Origin: Anaeramoeba flamelloides
Lineage: Eukaryota > Metamonada > Anaeramoebidae
Assembly: GCA_027625915.1 (NCBI GenBank)
Contig: JANTQA010000040.1
Coordinates: 372,001 to 436,000, forward strand
Reading direction: 5' to 3'
DNA length: 64,000 nucleotides
The notes under the pieces are model-generated. The model had not been told where the DNA came from. It did no database searches and saw only the letters and a list, made by a program, of their open reading frames with translations. The translations under genes were made by a program, and so were the position numbers. Shown here piece after piece: positions 46,760-57,000 of the stretch. Each line of letters begins with the position of its first letter. Position 1 is the first letter of the stretch.

Positions 46760-47130
46760 ACCTCCTGTTTGTCGTTAGGTTTTTTTTAATTTGAGAAATA
46801 AACTTGAAAATTGATTTAGTTTCCTGTTATTTCTTAAATTTAAAAAAAAAATGTAGTTATCTTTTCTTGAGTTTTCGGTTTATTGGGAAAAATCAATGGA
46901 TTTTCGTTCGGTTTTTTTGAGGTTTTCTATTTTATTTGTGAAGTGTTCTAGGTTTTTTTTACTTGAGAAATAAACAGAAAATTTATTAAAATTTTCGGTT
47001 TATTTCCAAAGTAAAAAAACCCAACGAAATCACATTTTTATAATTAAAACAAAAAACTTCAAGAAAATAGCGTTTAGGTTTTTTTAAAATTCCCCGAAAT
47101 AAAAAGAAAATTAAAGAAATTTTCTTTTAA
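46760..47130. repeat. Repeat module M, copy 2
   Basis: GTTAGGTTTTTTTTAATTTG, AAGTGTTCTAGGTTTTTTTT and AATAAACAGAAAATTTATTA and their complements alternate as at 18490-18810. It directly follows the right end of element J. Confidence 0.55.
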
Positions 47131-47149
47131 TTCTAAAAATTAAAAAAAA

Positions 47150-47740
47150 CCGCGGTTCGGTTTTCCAAAATTTAAAAGAATTGAGTAAAATCAATTATTT
47201 TTCTCTATTCTTTTGAATTCTGGAAAATCTAGGTACCTGACGGCACTCTACGGCACTCCCCGAACACTTTCTTTGGATTTTTGTTAATTTTTTAAATAAA
47301 CAGAAAATCGATAGATAACTGTCGCTATCTTTACCAGAATTTAAAAGAATTGAGCAAAATCAACGATTTTTCTCTATTCTTTTGAATTCTGGAAAACCTA
47401 GGCACTTGGCGGCACTCTACGGCACTAGACGGTACTTCCCTAAACACTCAACTTGTTTATAGAGTTTTTTATTCTAGCAATAATGTAGGTCAGATTATTG
47501 TATTGAGTATAGATTTTCTTTAAAAAAATAAAAAGAAAAATTTAATTTTTACCACAAAGACAAAAAAATAAGAAAATTAGATGGAAAACAAAGAAATATA
47601 AGAGATTGAAAAGACAGTAAAGAAGTATAAACTTTATTTAAAATAAGTTTTGGTTTGTACACCGAGTTTATAATGGGTTTACGATTATTTACTTTTGTTT
47701 ATAAAAATTATGGATCTCACCAAATTATTTTTATGTTTGA
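47150..47740 (+). repeat. Composite repeat BC with two palindromes
   Basis: Two hairpin units (about 47160-47230 and 47335-47402) are separated by GGCACTCTACGGCACTCCCC and AATAAACAGAAAATCGATAG. The C part follows (47440-47640; TTTTTTATTCTAGCAATAAT). Same layout as 43445-43870. Confidence 0.65.
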
Positions 47741-48516
47741 GATGTTGTAATATTTAAGATTTCAAATATTTTTCAATTCTCGACAAGAATTCTTTGGTAT
47801 TTTTTTGATTAACTGTGGCTTGAAAAAAGATGTTTTTTTTCACTTATTTTCAAATTAATTTGATGTTTGAAACAAATTTATAAGACAATTGATCTTTTGA
47901 ATACAAATATCCTTTTTTTTAGTTATATTCTCTCAAATAATAATTTTCTCATAAAACACTTACAAATATTTGAATAAAAAATGAGAATTAATTATCTCTT
48001 TATTTTCCTTTTCTTCTTTTATAAACAGATTTTAAAGAAAATAGATTATAATTTGTGATCTATCTTTTTTTTGTTTGATCCTTTTGTATATTGGTATTTT
48101 TATTTATTGAACGAACAAATAATCCTATGTTAAAGTCAGATTTTTTAGTATTGATTTGATAATTGACTATTAAATTTATCTCTTTTATATTTCAAATATC
48201 TATATTTAATTAAGGAAATTATTTACAGGATTTATTAAAGTTTAGTTGCAAGAATTACCTTTATAAAAGCACTGTCATAAGTAAAAAAGGGAAATATTAA
48301 TTGAATTAATATCTTAATGTGATGAGGAAATGAAAAATTTCAAACCAAAGTGATAAAAATTATTTTGAAAGCAATTCAGTTCAATATCAGTAAATAAAAG
48401 ACCAACAAGTATCTCCAAAATAGTTTCACAAATAAGTTGGCTACAAACTGTGAATAAAATACAAAAATAAAATTTAGATTTATCATTTTTTTTATTTTAA
48501 AATTGTTATTGTTTTA

Positions 48517-50973
48517 ATGATAAACGAAAAGAATCCACTTCCTGATGTTATTAAAACAATTAATAAAGAATCTGAGACAACGATAGAGATCCCTAAAAAG
48601 AGCAAAATACTGTCTACAAAGCCAGTAACAAAGGGCTCTCGGGCAAAGAGCCGAAAAAACACGGAGGAATGGTTGCAAAAGTCAAGGGAAGCAGAGCTGA
48701 GGGAATTAAAAAAAAAACAAAAACAGATGTTAAAAATGGAAAAAAGTTTGGTGAAGAAAGCAGACAAGATCTCTGAAAAGAACTCTGATTGGAAATTTGA
48801 TGAAGAAAACAAAAAAAAAAAAAAAAAACACAAAAAGAAAAAGAAAAGCAAACACAAGAAAAAGCATAACGAAGAAGATCAAATAGACAGGATCCTCAAC
48901 ACCACAAAAAAAGAGATCAAATCAAATTTAGTTGGGATGAAGGTGACACATAACGTCGAAAATTTAGAAGAAGGAGAAAGTGTTGTCTTAACTTTAACTG
49001 ATGTCCCGCTTTTAAACAAAGCAGGGGAATTAGTTCAAGAAGAGAAGGATGAATTAGAAAGTCAATTTTTAAAAGAAAAAAAAACATTTGCAAGAAATCG
49101 AAAACTCAGACAAGAAACTAAGGCATACGATGCCTTTAAAGAGCAAAGTACTGGCAAAAAATCAAGCATTTTATCTCAATACGACGATCCAGAAAAAGAA
49201 ACTTTTGTAATTAATGAAGAAATGATCGAAAATAAAAAACTTGGCCGGAAAAAAAACATAAAAAGACTTGAAAGGAATTTATTAAAAAAAAAAAATATGG
49301 GCTTATCATCAAAGCTTTCAAAAGCAAGGTCTTTACGGCACAAAGGAAAGCTATTGTCAAAACTGGAATCTAGAAAAAGAACTATACTTGAAAATAAAAC
49401 CTCTCAGGGCCGATCATTGTTTAAACAAAGAAGGATTGAGAAAAATTTTCAGAAAAATAAAAAAAAAGGTTTTTCTGTTCAAGATTTACTTGTCTTTTCA
49501 AAGGATCAACAAAATAACAAAAGTAGTGGAAATGAAAATGAAAATGAAAAAGAAAAAGATCAAAATCATGGATCAAGAGTAAATATTAATCAACAAAAGG
49601 ACGCATTAAATTTTCGAAATGAAACAACAAAACTAAATAAATTAAATTCTAGAAAAAATGGATTCAATATAGCTCTTCAACGAGCACAAGAAAAATCAAA
49701 CATTTATTTTCAAGAAAGGGATTGGGAAAAACAGGACAATTTAAAAAAATTTCAAAGTGTTAAAAATATATCCCAAATGAATACAAGTAAAATAAATAAT
49801 GTTTTAAATAGAATTAATGAAATTAGAAACAAAAAGAAAAATAATGAGACCAAAATTAAAATTGAAAAATCTGAAAATGGTGAAGATGATAATGAAGATC
49901 AAGATCAAGACGATGATGAAGACGAAGATGGAGAATTTTTTGTAATGAATGATACTACAGAATTTATTAATGCACATGAAATGATTTTAAATAAAGACGA
50001 TAGCGAAAATGATGATGATGATGACGACGACGAAGACGACGACGATGATGAAACCAACAACGATGATGATAAAACTGAAAACGAAGATGAATTTAATAAT
50101 AGCCAAATTAAAATTGAAAAAGAAAAAAGAAAGAATATACCTAAAATAAAAATTGAAAAAGACAACCAACATCTGGGAAAAGAAATACAAATGGAAATTA
50201 TTAAAGACGAAGATGAAAAAATAGGAGAAGAAGGAGAAGAAGGAGAAGTTAAAGAAAAAACCGAAACTATAAAAAAAAATTCAGATCCAAATCAAGATAT
50301 TTGGACAAAAATTAAAAAAAAAACAGATCCGTTAATTGGAAAAGGATTAGGAGGCGTTTTAAGACTCTTAAGAAATAGAGGAGAACTAAAACAGAATATT
50401 CAAAAAATGGAAGAAATTACACAAGATAATGAAGAAATTCAACAAATAATCTCAAAATCAGTCAATAGATATTCTGAAAATGATGACGATTTGTCAAGAG
50501 GAAACAGATGGAGAACAAGAGATAGGGACAGAGACAGAGACAGAGAAAGAAAGGGATCAAGAAAAATTCAGGAAGAAGAAGAGATTAGGAATAGAATTAA
50601 TAAAGAAATTAAATTGAATCCTTTTAAAATTGAATATTTTGATTCAGACGGAGAAAAACTTGATGAAAAGGGCGCATATAAAGTCATGGCAAGAGCGTTT
50701 CATAACAAACCCGGTGGCTGGAAAAAACAAGAAAAAATCAAAAGACAAAAAGAGCAAAAAAAAAGAATAACCTTTTCTAACAGATACGATACTCCTTTGG
50801 GCTCAACCCAGATAATGAAAAATTTTCAAAAACAAACAAATCAACCTTATCTTGTTATACAAGAATCCAGAAAAAATATTGATCAAGATCTTTTAAAAAA
50901 GCAATTAAGCCAAACTAAAAAAAATACTAAAAAAAGAAATCGAAAAAAAAAAAAAAAGAATAAAGAAAAGTAA
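48517..50973 (+). CDS. SNU66: SNU66/SART1 family tri-snRNP protein
   Basis: 818 aa, single exon. The match to SART1/SNU66 runs in order. EEWLQKSREAE (about residue 48) corresponds to AAWIERSRQ. LVGMKVTHNVENLEEGESVV (about 142-161) corresponds to LQGLTVEHAIDSFREGETMI. KSSILSQYDDPE (about 213) corresponds to RSILSKYDEE. FVMNDTTEF (about 476) corresponds to IVFNATSEF. DPLIGKGLGGVLRLLRNRGE (about 605) corresponds to EPIVNRGLAAALLLCQNKG. KIEYFDSDGEKL, RAFHNKPGG and DTPLGSTQIM end the protein. Lys-rich and Asp/Glu-rich low-complexity blocks are inserted, and an RDRDRDRER tract (about 670-680) is typical of splicing factors. The N-terminal LRAKLGLKPL motif of other members is missing. The protein bridges U4/U6 and U5 snRNPs and is needed to activate the spliceosome. 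This fits the intron-containing genes around it. Confidence 0.87.
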   Translation: MINEKNPLPDVIKTINKESETTIEIPKKSKILSTKPVTKGSRAKSRKNTEEWLQKSREAELRELKKKQKQMLKMEKSLVKKADKISEKNSDWKFDEENKKKKKKHKKKKKSKHKKKHNEEDQIDRILNTTKKEIKSNLVGMKVTHNVENLEEGESVVLTLTDVPLLNKAGELVQEEKDELESQFLKEKKTFARNRKLRQETKAYDAFKEQSTGKKSSILSQYDDPEKETFVINEEMIENKKLGRKKNIKRLERNLLKKKNMGLSSKLSKARSLRHKGKLLSKLESRKRTILENKTSQGRSLFKQRRIEKNFQKNKKKGFSVQDLLVFSKDQQNNKSSGNENENEKEKDQNHGSRVNINQQKDALNFRNETTKLNKLNSRKNGFNIALQRAQEKSNIYFQERDWEKQDNLKKFQSVKNISQMNTSKINNVLNRINEIRNKKKNNETKIKIEKSENGEDDNEDQDQDDDEDEDGEFFVMNDTTEFINAHEMILNKDDSENDDDDDDDEDDDDDETNNDDDKTENEDEFNNSQIKIEKEKRKNIPKIKIEKDNQHLGKEIQMEIIKDEDEKIGEEGEEGEVKEKTETIKKNSDPNQDIWTKIKKKTDPLIGKGLGGVLRLLRNRGELKQNIQKMEEITQDNEEIQQIISKSVNRYSENDDDLSRGNRWRTRDRDRDRDRERKGSRKIQEEEEIRNRINKEIKLNPFKIEYFDSDGEKLDEKGAYKVMARAFHNKPGGWKKQEKIKRQKEQKKRITFSNRYDTPLGSTQIMKNFQKQTNQPYLVIQESRKNIDQDLLKKQLSQTKKNTKKRNRKKKKKNKEK

Positions 50974-51354
50974 TCAAAAACCTTGGAAATTTTTTATTAA
51001 TTAATAATTCATTATAATAATAAATTTTAGATTTTAGTTATAAACGAAGCGAGAAAATAGCTTCTATTTTAATAAAATTAAAAATAAATTTAGTTGTTTT
51101 TAAAAATAAATTGATTTTACCTTTGAATTTTTTTAACTAACATTTAAGTAGAGAATTAATAAAAAAGAAAAATTAACAATACCTTGTAAATAATATGCTT
51201 TGGATGTAGATTAAAATTTCTTATTCAGACCTTAGTATAAATCAATTCAAAGATAAACCTTCAAAAACAAGTAATATAAGTTTTATAATAACGTTAAATA
51301 TTTAATTTGAAGTGTAATAACTTTTTGTTTTTGATCATTCTAAATTTAACTATT

Positions 51355-52890
51355 TTTCAAAAATATTGATAAATAGTATTGAAAAAAAAATCTCTGACAT
51401 GAAAATAATACCTGACAAGTTTCTTTAATTGTTAATATTAGGAAAATTGTTTTATTGTTGAACCAAATGATTTCTTTATTGAAGATCAAACTTTTTAAAA
51501 ATATATCTTTAAGGGAATAGTCTCTATTAATTTTTATTTTGACCAATAACTAAATAAGGAATCCTTATCTTGAAATATGTTTAAAATTGAAAATAGACAG
51601 GTTTTTTCAATGTTAGAACTTTTAGTTCTTGTTTTTTTAAAATTTTGCAATTCTAGTCAAAAAAAGTGACTTTTAAAAATTTTTTTTTGAAAAAAGATCT
51701 TTAACAGATGAGAATTTTTTGATTAATTTTGAATTTAATTATTTTCTCAAAAATAATATTTATTCTCATTTTTAAAAACGAAAAAATAATTTAAAACTGG
51801 TAAATATTTTCTCCTTCACTTCTGTTCATCCAACTTGACTCTATAAAGAACTCAATTTGTTTTATCAATAATTAACATTTTAAAAAATAGTTCTTATTTT
51901 TTTCTTTGATTTTTTTTGACTCTGACAAAAACTTTTGGGATGGTAATTTGGGAACACTTAAAAAAACTTGAAATTCAACAAAAATAAAAGAGTGTAAACT
52001 GAAAAAGTAGATTCATGATAAAAAAGAATGGTACAATATAAAAAAAGAAAATCTTTTATTAAGAGTAAAGCATATATTGTATATTTTTTTCGAATCAAAC
52101 TATGTTTTCATGCAAATCCAAAAAAACCCTTTCAGGTTTATTTTTCAAATTATTTTTTGTAGGTCTTCCACAAACATAACAAGGTTTTGCTTTCTTACTC
52201 ATATTTTTTTTTATTTTTTGTATTTTTGCGAAAAGTTGAAAAAAAGCAACTTCCAAAAAAGTGAAAAAATACAAAAATTTTTTATTTCTATAAAAACAAT
52301 AACTAAATTTAATGAATGTCATTCAGCAAGATTTCATTAATATACTAAGAATTTTTTCACTTTGATTTGAAATCTAAGTAATTGGCAAAAAAAATTCTAA
52401 ATCTCTATTAAATTTACCTAAAAAAATTTAATATAGAATAGTACATTAAAAAAAATATTTTATGATAATTAATTAAATTATACTTTTTCAAAACAATTAT
52501 TCAATCAATCAAAAAACAAGAATAAAAAGTTTAATGGTCCAAATTCAGAGCACTCCTCCATAAAACTTTATTGTTTTTGCAAAATAAGTAGATCTACCTA
52601 AACTATCAAACAATTAAATGAGTATTCTATGGAAAAAAGTTTAATATACTTTGGTAAGTTTATTATTGTGTTCATAAAAAATTAGTTTTGTTAGTATCAT
52701 TTTAGAATAGAAAACTTGATAAAAGTTTAAATAAAGTTCTCACTTTCTTAAAACGACTCTCAAAAAAGGATTTAATTTTACAATAAAAATATATTATCAA
52801 GCAATCATACAATAATATCCATAATATTAACAATTAAAAATCTTATACTTGATGATTTTAATGTACAGCATTGTTTTCAATACAAAATTT
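51355..52890. mobile_element. Family-K element, long copy
   Basis: The left arm (51355-51500; TTAATTGTTAATATTAGGAA), internal part (52470-52640; CAATCAATCAAAAAACAAGA, CCTCCATAAAACTTTATTGT) and right arm (52755-52885; ATATTAACAATTAAAAATCT) are collinear with 42515-43045. About 950 bp of extra DNA lies between left arm and centre. Either this is a longer, less deleted form or it has received an insertion. Confidence 0.55.
52095..52202 (-). CDS. Small Cys-pair frame inside the long K element
   Basis: A 35-codon frame, ATG at 52202, reads MSKKAKPCYVCGRPT...ERVFLDLHENIV. The CxxC pair looks like the first half of a zinc-binding domain, and it precedes a possible GTTTGA donor at its end. It could be the first exon of a transposon-encoded or host zinc-finger protein. 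No second Cys/His pair was identified downstream. Low confidence that it is a gene. Confidence 0.2.
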   Translation of the reverse strand: MSKKAKPCYVCGRPTKNNLKNKPERVFLDLHENIV

Positions 52891-54036
52891 GATAATGTTA
52901 TTAAAGTTTTTTTTGTGTGTTTTTATCTCATATTTATATCAAAATACATTTTTCAATTGCTTGATCAAAATTATTTTTTCGAAATGTGTCAAATTTTAGT
53001 TTTTTCTTTTTCTTCTAAAAATTTTTCATCAATTTTTTTCTTCTAATTTTCTCTCTTTCCCTTTTCTTTCTTTTTCTTCGAAGGCCAAGGTGAAAAAAAA
53101 AAAAAAAGATATTTGAATAAAATCAATAAACATCAAGATAATTTATATTAAGTAATGTCTTTTAAAAGGTTATATGTGTAGAAATTAATAAAATAATGTT
53201 TAACGAAAAGTCCTAATTAATTTCTAAAAACATTGATATTTTTTTTTCAAGAAAAAAACAAAGTAAAAAGCTTTTTTAAAAAATTCAAAAAGAATTTTTT
53301 CCAAAAGAAAGAGTGGTTTAGAATAATAATAAATAATTATTCGTGTAATAAATATTAATTTATTAAACTAATGAATAAAAAATATACAACTAAAAATGGA
53401 ATCAAATAATAAAAAAAAAAGCAAGTTAAAAATTGAATTTGATCTCAAATAGCTAAAACTAATTATTTACATTAGAAGGTTTAAAACAAAAATTATTCCA
53501 AATTATAAAGTCTTCGGGAAAATTTATTTTAACCATTGTCAAGAAATCAGTAAAAAACCTAAAAAAAAAAAAAAATAATCAATAAATCTTTATTGAAAAA
53601 AAAAAAAAAAAAATCGGTATCTTCATTAGAAAAGATTTACAATTTATTAATAGATCAAAAAAATAAACCAAATATTTTGACAAAATAAAATTTTAAAAAA
53701 TTTACCCCCCCCAAAAAAGGCAAATGTGCCAATTTTTATTTCTCACTTTTTCATCAGAAAAAAAAAAATATTTAAAAAAAAAAACTTTTTTAAAAACGGA
53801 TAATTCTCTTGTAAATCCCAAGTACCAAAAACAAAACATTACAGATAGATCACCTCTTGTAAATTATATCAAAAAAAAAAAACATTTTTTTTTAAAAAAG
53901 AATAAAAAGACAAAAAAAAACTAATTTTTAAATTAGTTTTTTATAAAAACTATGATATCAAAAATAATAATATTATTGTAAAACATGAAAAATAATTTTT
54001 ATGAATAAAATGTAATCTTAAAATAAAACGAAAAGC

Positions 54037-57000
54037 TTATTTTTTTCTTTTATTTTTCCTTCTTTTCTTTTTCTCTCTTTTCTCCTTTTTCCTTTTTTCA
54101 TTCTTATCTGATTTTTCATCTATCTTATCATACTTGCCAGCAATCAAATCCACATTTGAAATTTGGTTTCTCGATCTATTATCCAGCCTAGTAACTGTTG
54201 ATCTACCGTCAACAAACTCTGTTCTAAATATCACATTTGCATTTTCGAACATTCCTTCTTTTAAACTGACGATTATGAATTGAGATTTACCAAATTTGTT
54301 TTTGAGCATTTTCCCGATGTTAGCTGTATGGCTCAGATCGAGTGCGGAATCGACTTCATCAAGAATATAAATCGGGGCTGGTTTAAAAAGCAATAGGGAA
54401 AGAATTAAGGATAATGCTAATAAGGATCTTTGCCCGCCACTTAATTCTGTGAGGCTCTCCTTCCATTGGCCCGAAAAGGCAACCTTAATTTCCAACCCCT
54501 TTTGGATCTCCTCAATGTCTATCGGCACCAGTTTAGCAGAGGTTCCAGGCAACAGCGTCCCGAAAATTGAGCCAAAGTCTTTGTTAACCTTTTTCCAAGT
54601 GGCCCTGAGCGCCTTACGCTTTTTGATATCCAATTCTTGTATCACCTGTTCAATTTTCTTACGATCTTTTAAAATTGTTTCTCTTTTACCACACAAATCT
54701 TGATATTTGGTGCCTGCTTCTTCGAGCATCCCCATTACCTTTCTATTCAGGGACTTTTCCAAAGTCTGCTGCTCTTTTAAAATTGATTCCAAATTTTGAG
54801 AGGCCTTTGTTGGATCTGTTTGCGTGAAATCATAGTCTGAATGCTTCTTACCAAACAATTTCTTTTCTGATCTGATCCATTTGTGCTGCTTTTCCATATC
54901 CGTTATCCTATTGGCCGAAGACTCCTGCTCTTTAATAAACCTGGTTAGTTTCAAATTGAGTCTTTTCAATTGCAAATTCCTTTCCTCAATATTCTTTTCT
55001 GTTTCTGTTTTTTGTTGGTTTAATTTGCCGATTTTTTTATCCGTGACAATTAATTTTTCTCTTTCATCTTCCAATTTGCCTTTGAATTCCTTCAACTCGT
55101 TTTCCTTTTCCTTTATCTGGTCTCTTTTAATTTCCAATTCCTTTTCCATTTTCTCGATTTTTTGCTCAATTTTGGTAATTTTTGCTTCATTTTTTTCTAA
55201 TTCTTCGATCAACTCATTTTTTTCAAATTTGATTTGCTCGACCAATTCCAATTGCTTTTGCACGACTTGTGCGTGCTTGTCGACTTTTTTTTTAATTTTT
55301 TTAATTTGGATCTCTGTTTCTTTGACTTTGTTTTCTCTTCCGTTTTCAAACTCTTCCAAATCTTTTTCAATTTCAATTACTTTTTTTTCATTTTTTTCTT
55401 GTTCTTTTTTCAATTCAATTTTATCCATTTTTAACTTTTCAATTAGTTCCCCACTTTCTTCAAATTGGGTTATTATTTGGCACTGTGGTGAATTGACGAT
55501 CGTTTCTTTAATTAATTTTAATTCATGGATTTTCAATTCCAGTTCATTCGTCAAAATCGATGATTGCCTTTTTAATTTCTCTTGTTCAAGTAATAAATTT
55601 TTGATCCCCTCTATCTTGTCGTTTTGGTTGTGATATTCGCTCCTCAAGTCGTTAAACTGTTTAATTAAATCCAACACGTTCCTTTTTTTATCTATAGAAC
55701 CACCGGTCATCGTACCCACGGGGTTTAAATCCGAGCCATCAACAGTGACAGTTCTTTTCCGAATTTCTCGATCAAACGTCACCTTTTCGGCCAATTCCAA
55801 ATTTTTACAAACAAACGTGCCCCCAAAGACATAATTCATTGCTGGCTCAAGCGAACGATCATAGTCCAGCAAAGACTTTGATGTTTGCACATTTTCCTTG
55901 CCGACTTTCCTTTGCGCCTTGGAAATAATTCTTTTGTCAATACTGTAATTGACGATTTTATCTAAGGGGATCATTGTCACCCTTTTTCTGAGTTTCCCAA
56001 ACTTGATTAATAATTTGGAATTTTCGACAGTGTCGACAACGACATTAAATAGCCTCCCACCCGCGACAATTTCAAGGGCAGTGTGGTACATTTCTGGGTT
56101 TTTCACTTCAAATAATCTTGCCACAATGCCCTTCACAGAATCTGGATTGAAATCTTGAGTGGGGCTTTGGTAAATAAATTCCAGCCCCTCCAGAAAGATC
56201 GATAACTGATCCAATTTATTTTGGATCCTCTCGCGGACTAATTCCTCTTGGTCGATTTGCTTAATCAAACTTTTGTGCTTATCTGAATCGTACCCCATCC
56301 CTTGGATTTCATTTTCAATCTTGGTTATTTCCAATTCTAAGGCTTGGCTTTTTTTCTGTAGTTTGGCAAATTCTCTTTTGGCTTCCTTTAGTCTGGGCTT
56401 CATTTTGCTCAATTCCTCTTCTTGGAATTTTATTTTCATATTCTTTTCTTTAATTATGGTCTCATTCTGCGTGATTTGCTGCTTGTAATGATTCAGCTGC
56501 CCAGCTAAGGTCTTGCCGGATGTCTCGTTTTTTTCTTTGTTATTATTACTCACAGTTACAGAAATGGCGCTGATGGACAGCTGTAATTCTTCCAATTGCA
56601 GATTCATTTCCTTGTGCTCTTTTTCGATTTCAAATAATTCCTTTTCCTTGGTTTCCAACAATTTTTGTTTCTTTTTGATCGATTTTTCAATTGACTTTTT
56701 ATTTGCATTCAATTGCTTTTGGTTTTTTTCTTCATTTTGCTTTGTTTCTTTAAAATGATCCATATTGGTTGTTTGCTTAATAAATTCCTTTGAAAAGGCT
56801 GTAACCTGCTTTTCTAATTTTTTATATTTGCCAGAGATCCGTTCGTCTTTTTGCCTTAATAGCACTTTGCTTTCCTTATTAATGGTCGTTAAATCATTTG
56901 TCAAAATTTCAATTTGATTCTCTGTTTCGCTAACTTCGTTTTTTAATTCGATTTCTTGCTGTTTAGAATTCTCGACCAGATTTAAACTCCTCGTGTATTC

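Larger units (their letters stand above)
45400..48516. other. Repeat-rich spacer between Rab2 and SNU66
   Basis: No gene. From left to right it holds unremarkable A/T-rich DNA, repeat J copy 2 (46040-46740), module M (46760-47130), composite repeat BC (47150-47740), then A/T-rich DNA up to the SNU66 start. J, M and BC stand end to end, so repeats have nested or accumulated here. Confidence 0.6.
50974..54036. other. Spacer between the convergent SNU66 and SMC2 genes
   Basis: The flanking genes end toward each other. The spacer holds family-K sequence in two blocks (51355-51500 and 52470-52890) with about 1 kb between them, which includes a small Cys-containing frame at 52202-52095 (-). The rest is A/T-rich with homopolymers. 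Confidence 0.55.

Noticed and set aside
48492-48857. Minus-strand Phe/Ser frame over the SNU66 start
   Set aside because: Antisense shadow of the Lys-rich N-terminus of SNU66.
54881-55633. 250-codon plus-strand hydrophobic frame
   Set aside because: It is the antisense shadow of the SMC2 coiled coil; Phe/Ser/Asn repeats mirror Lys/Glu codons.
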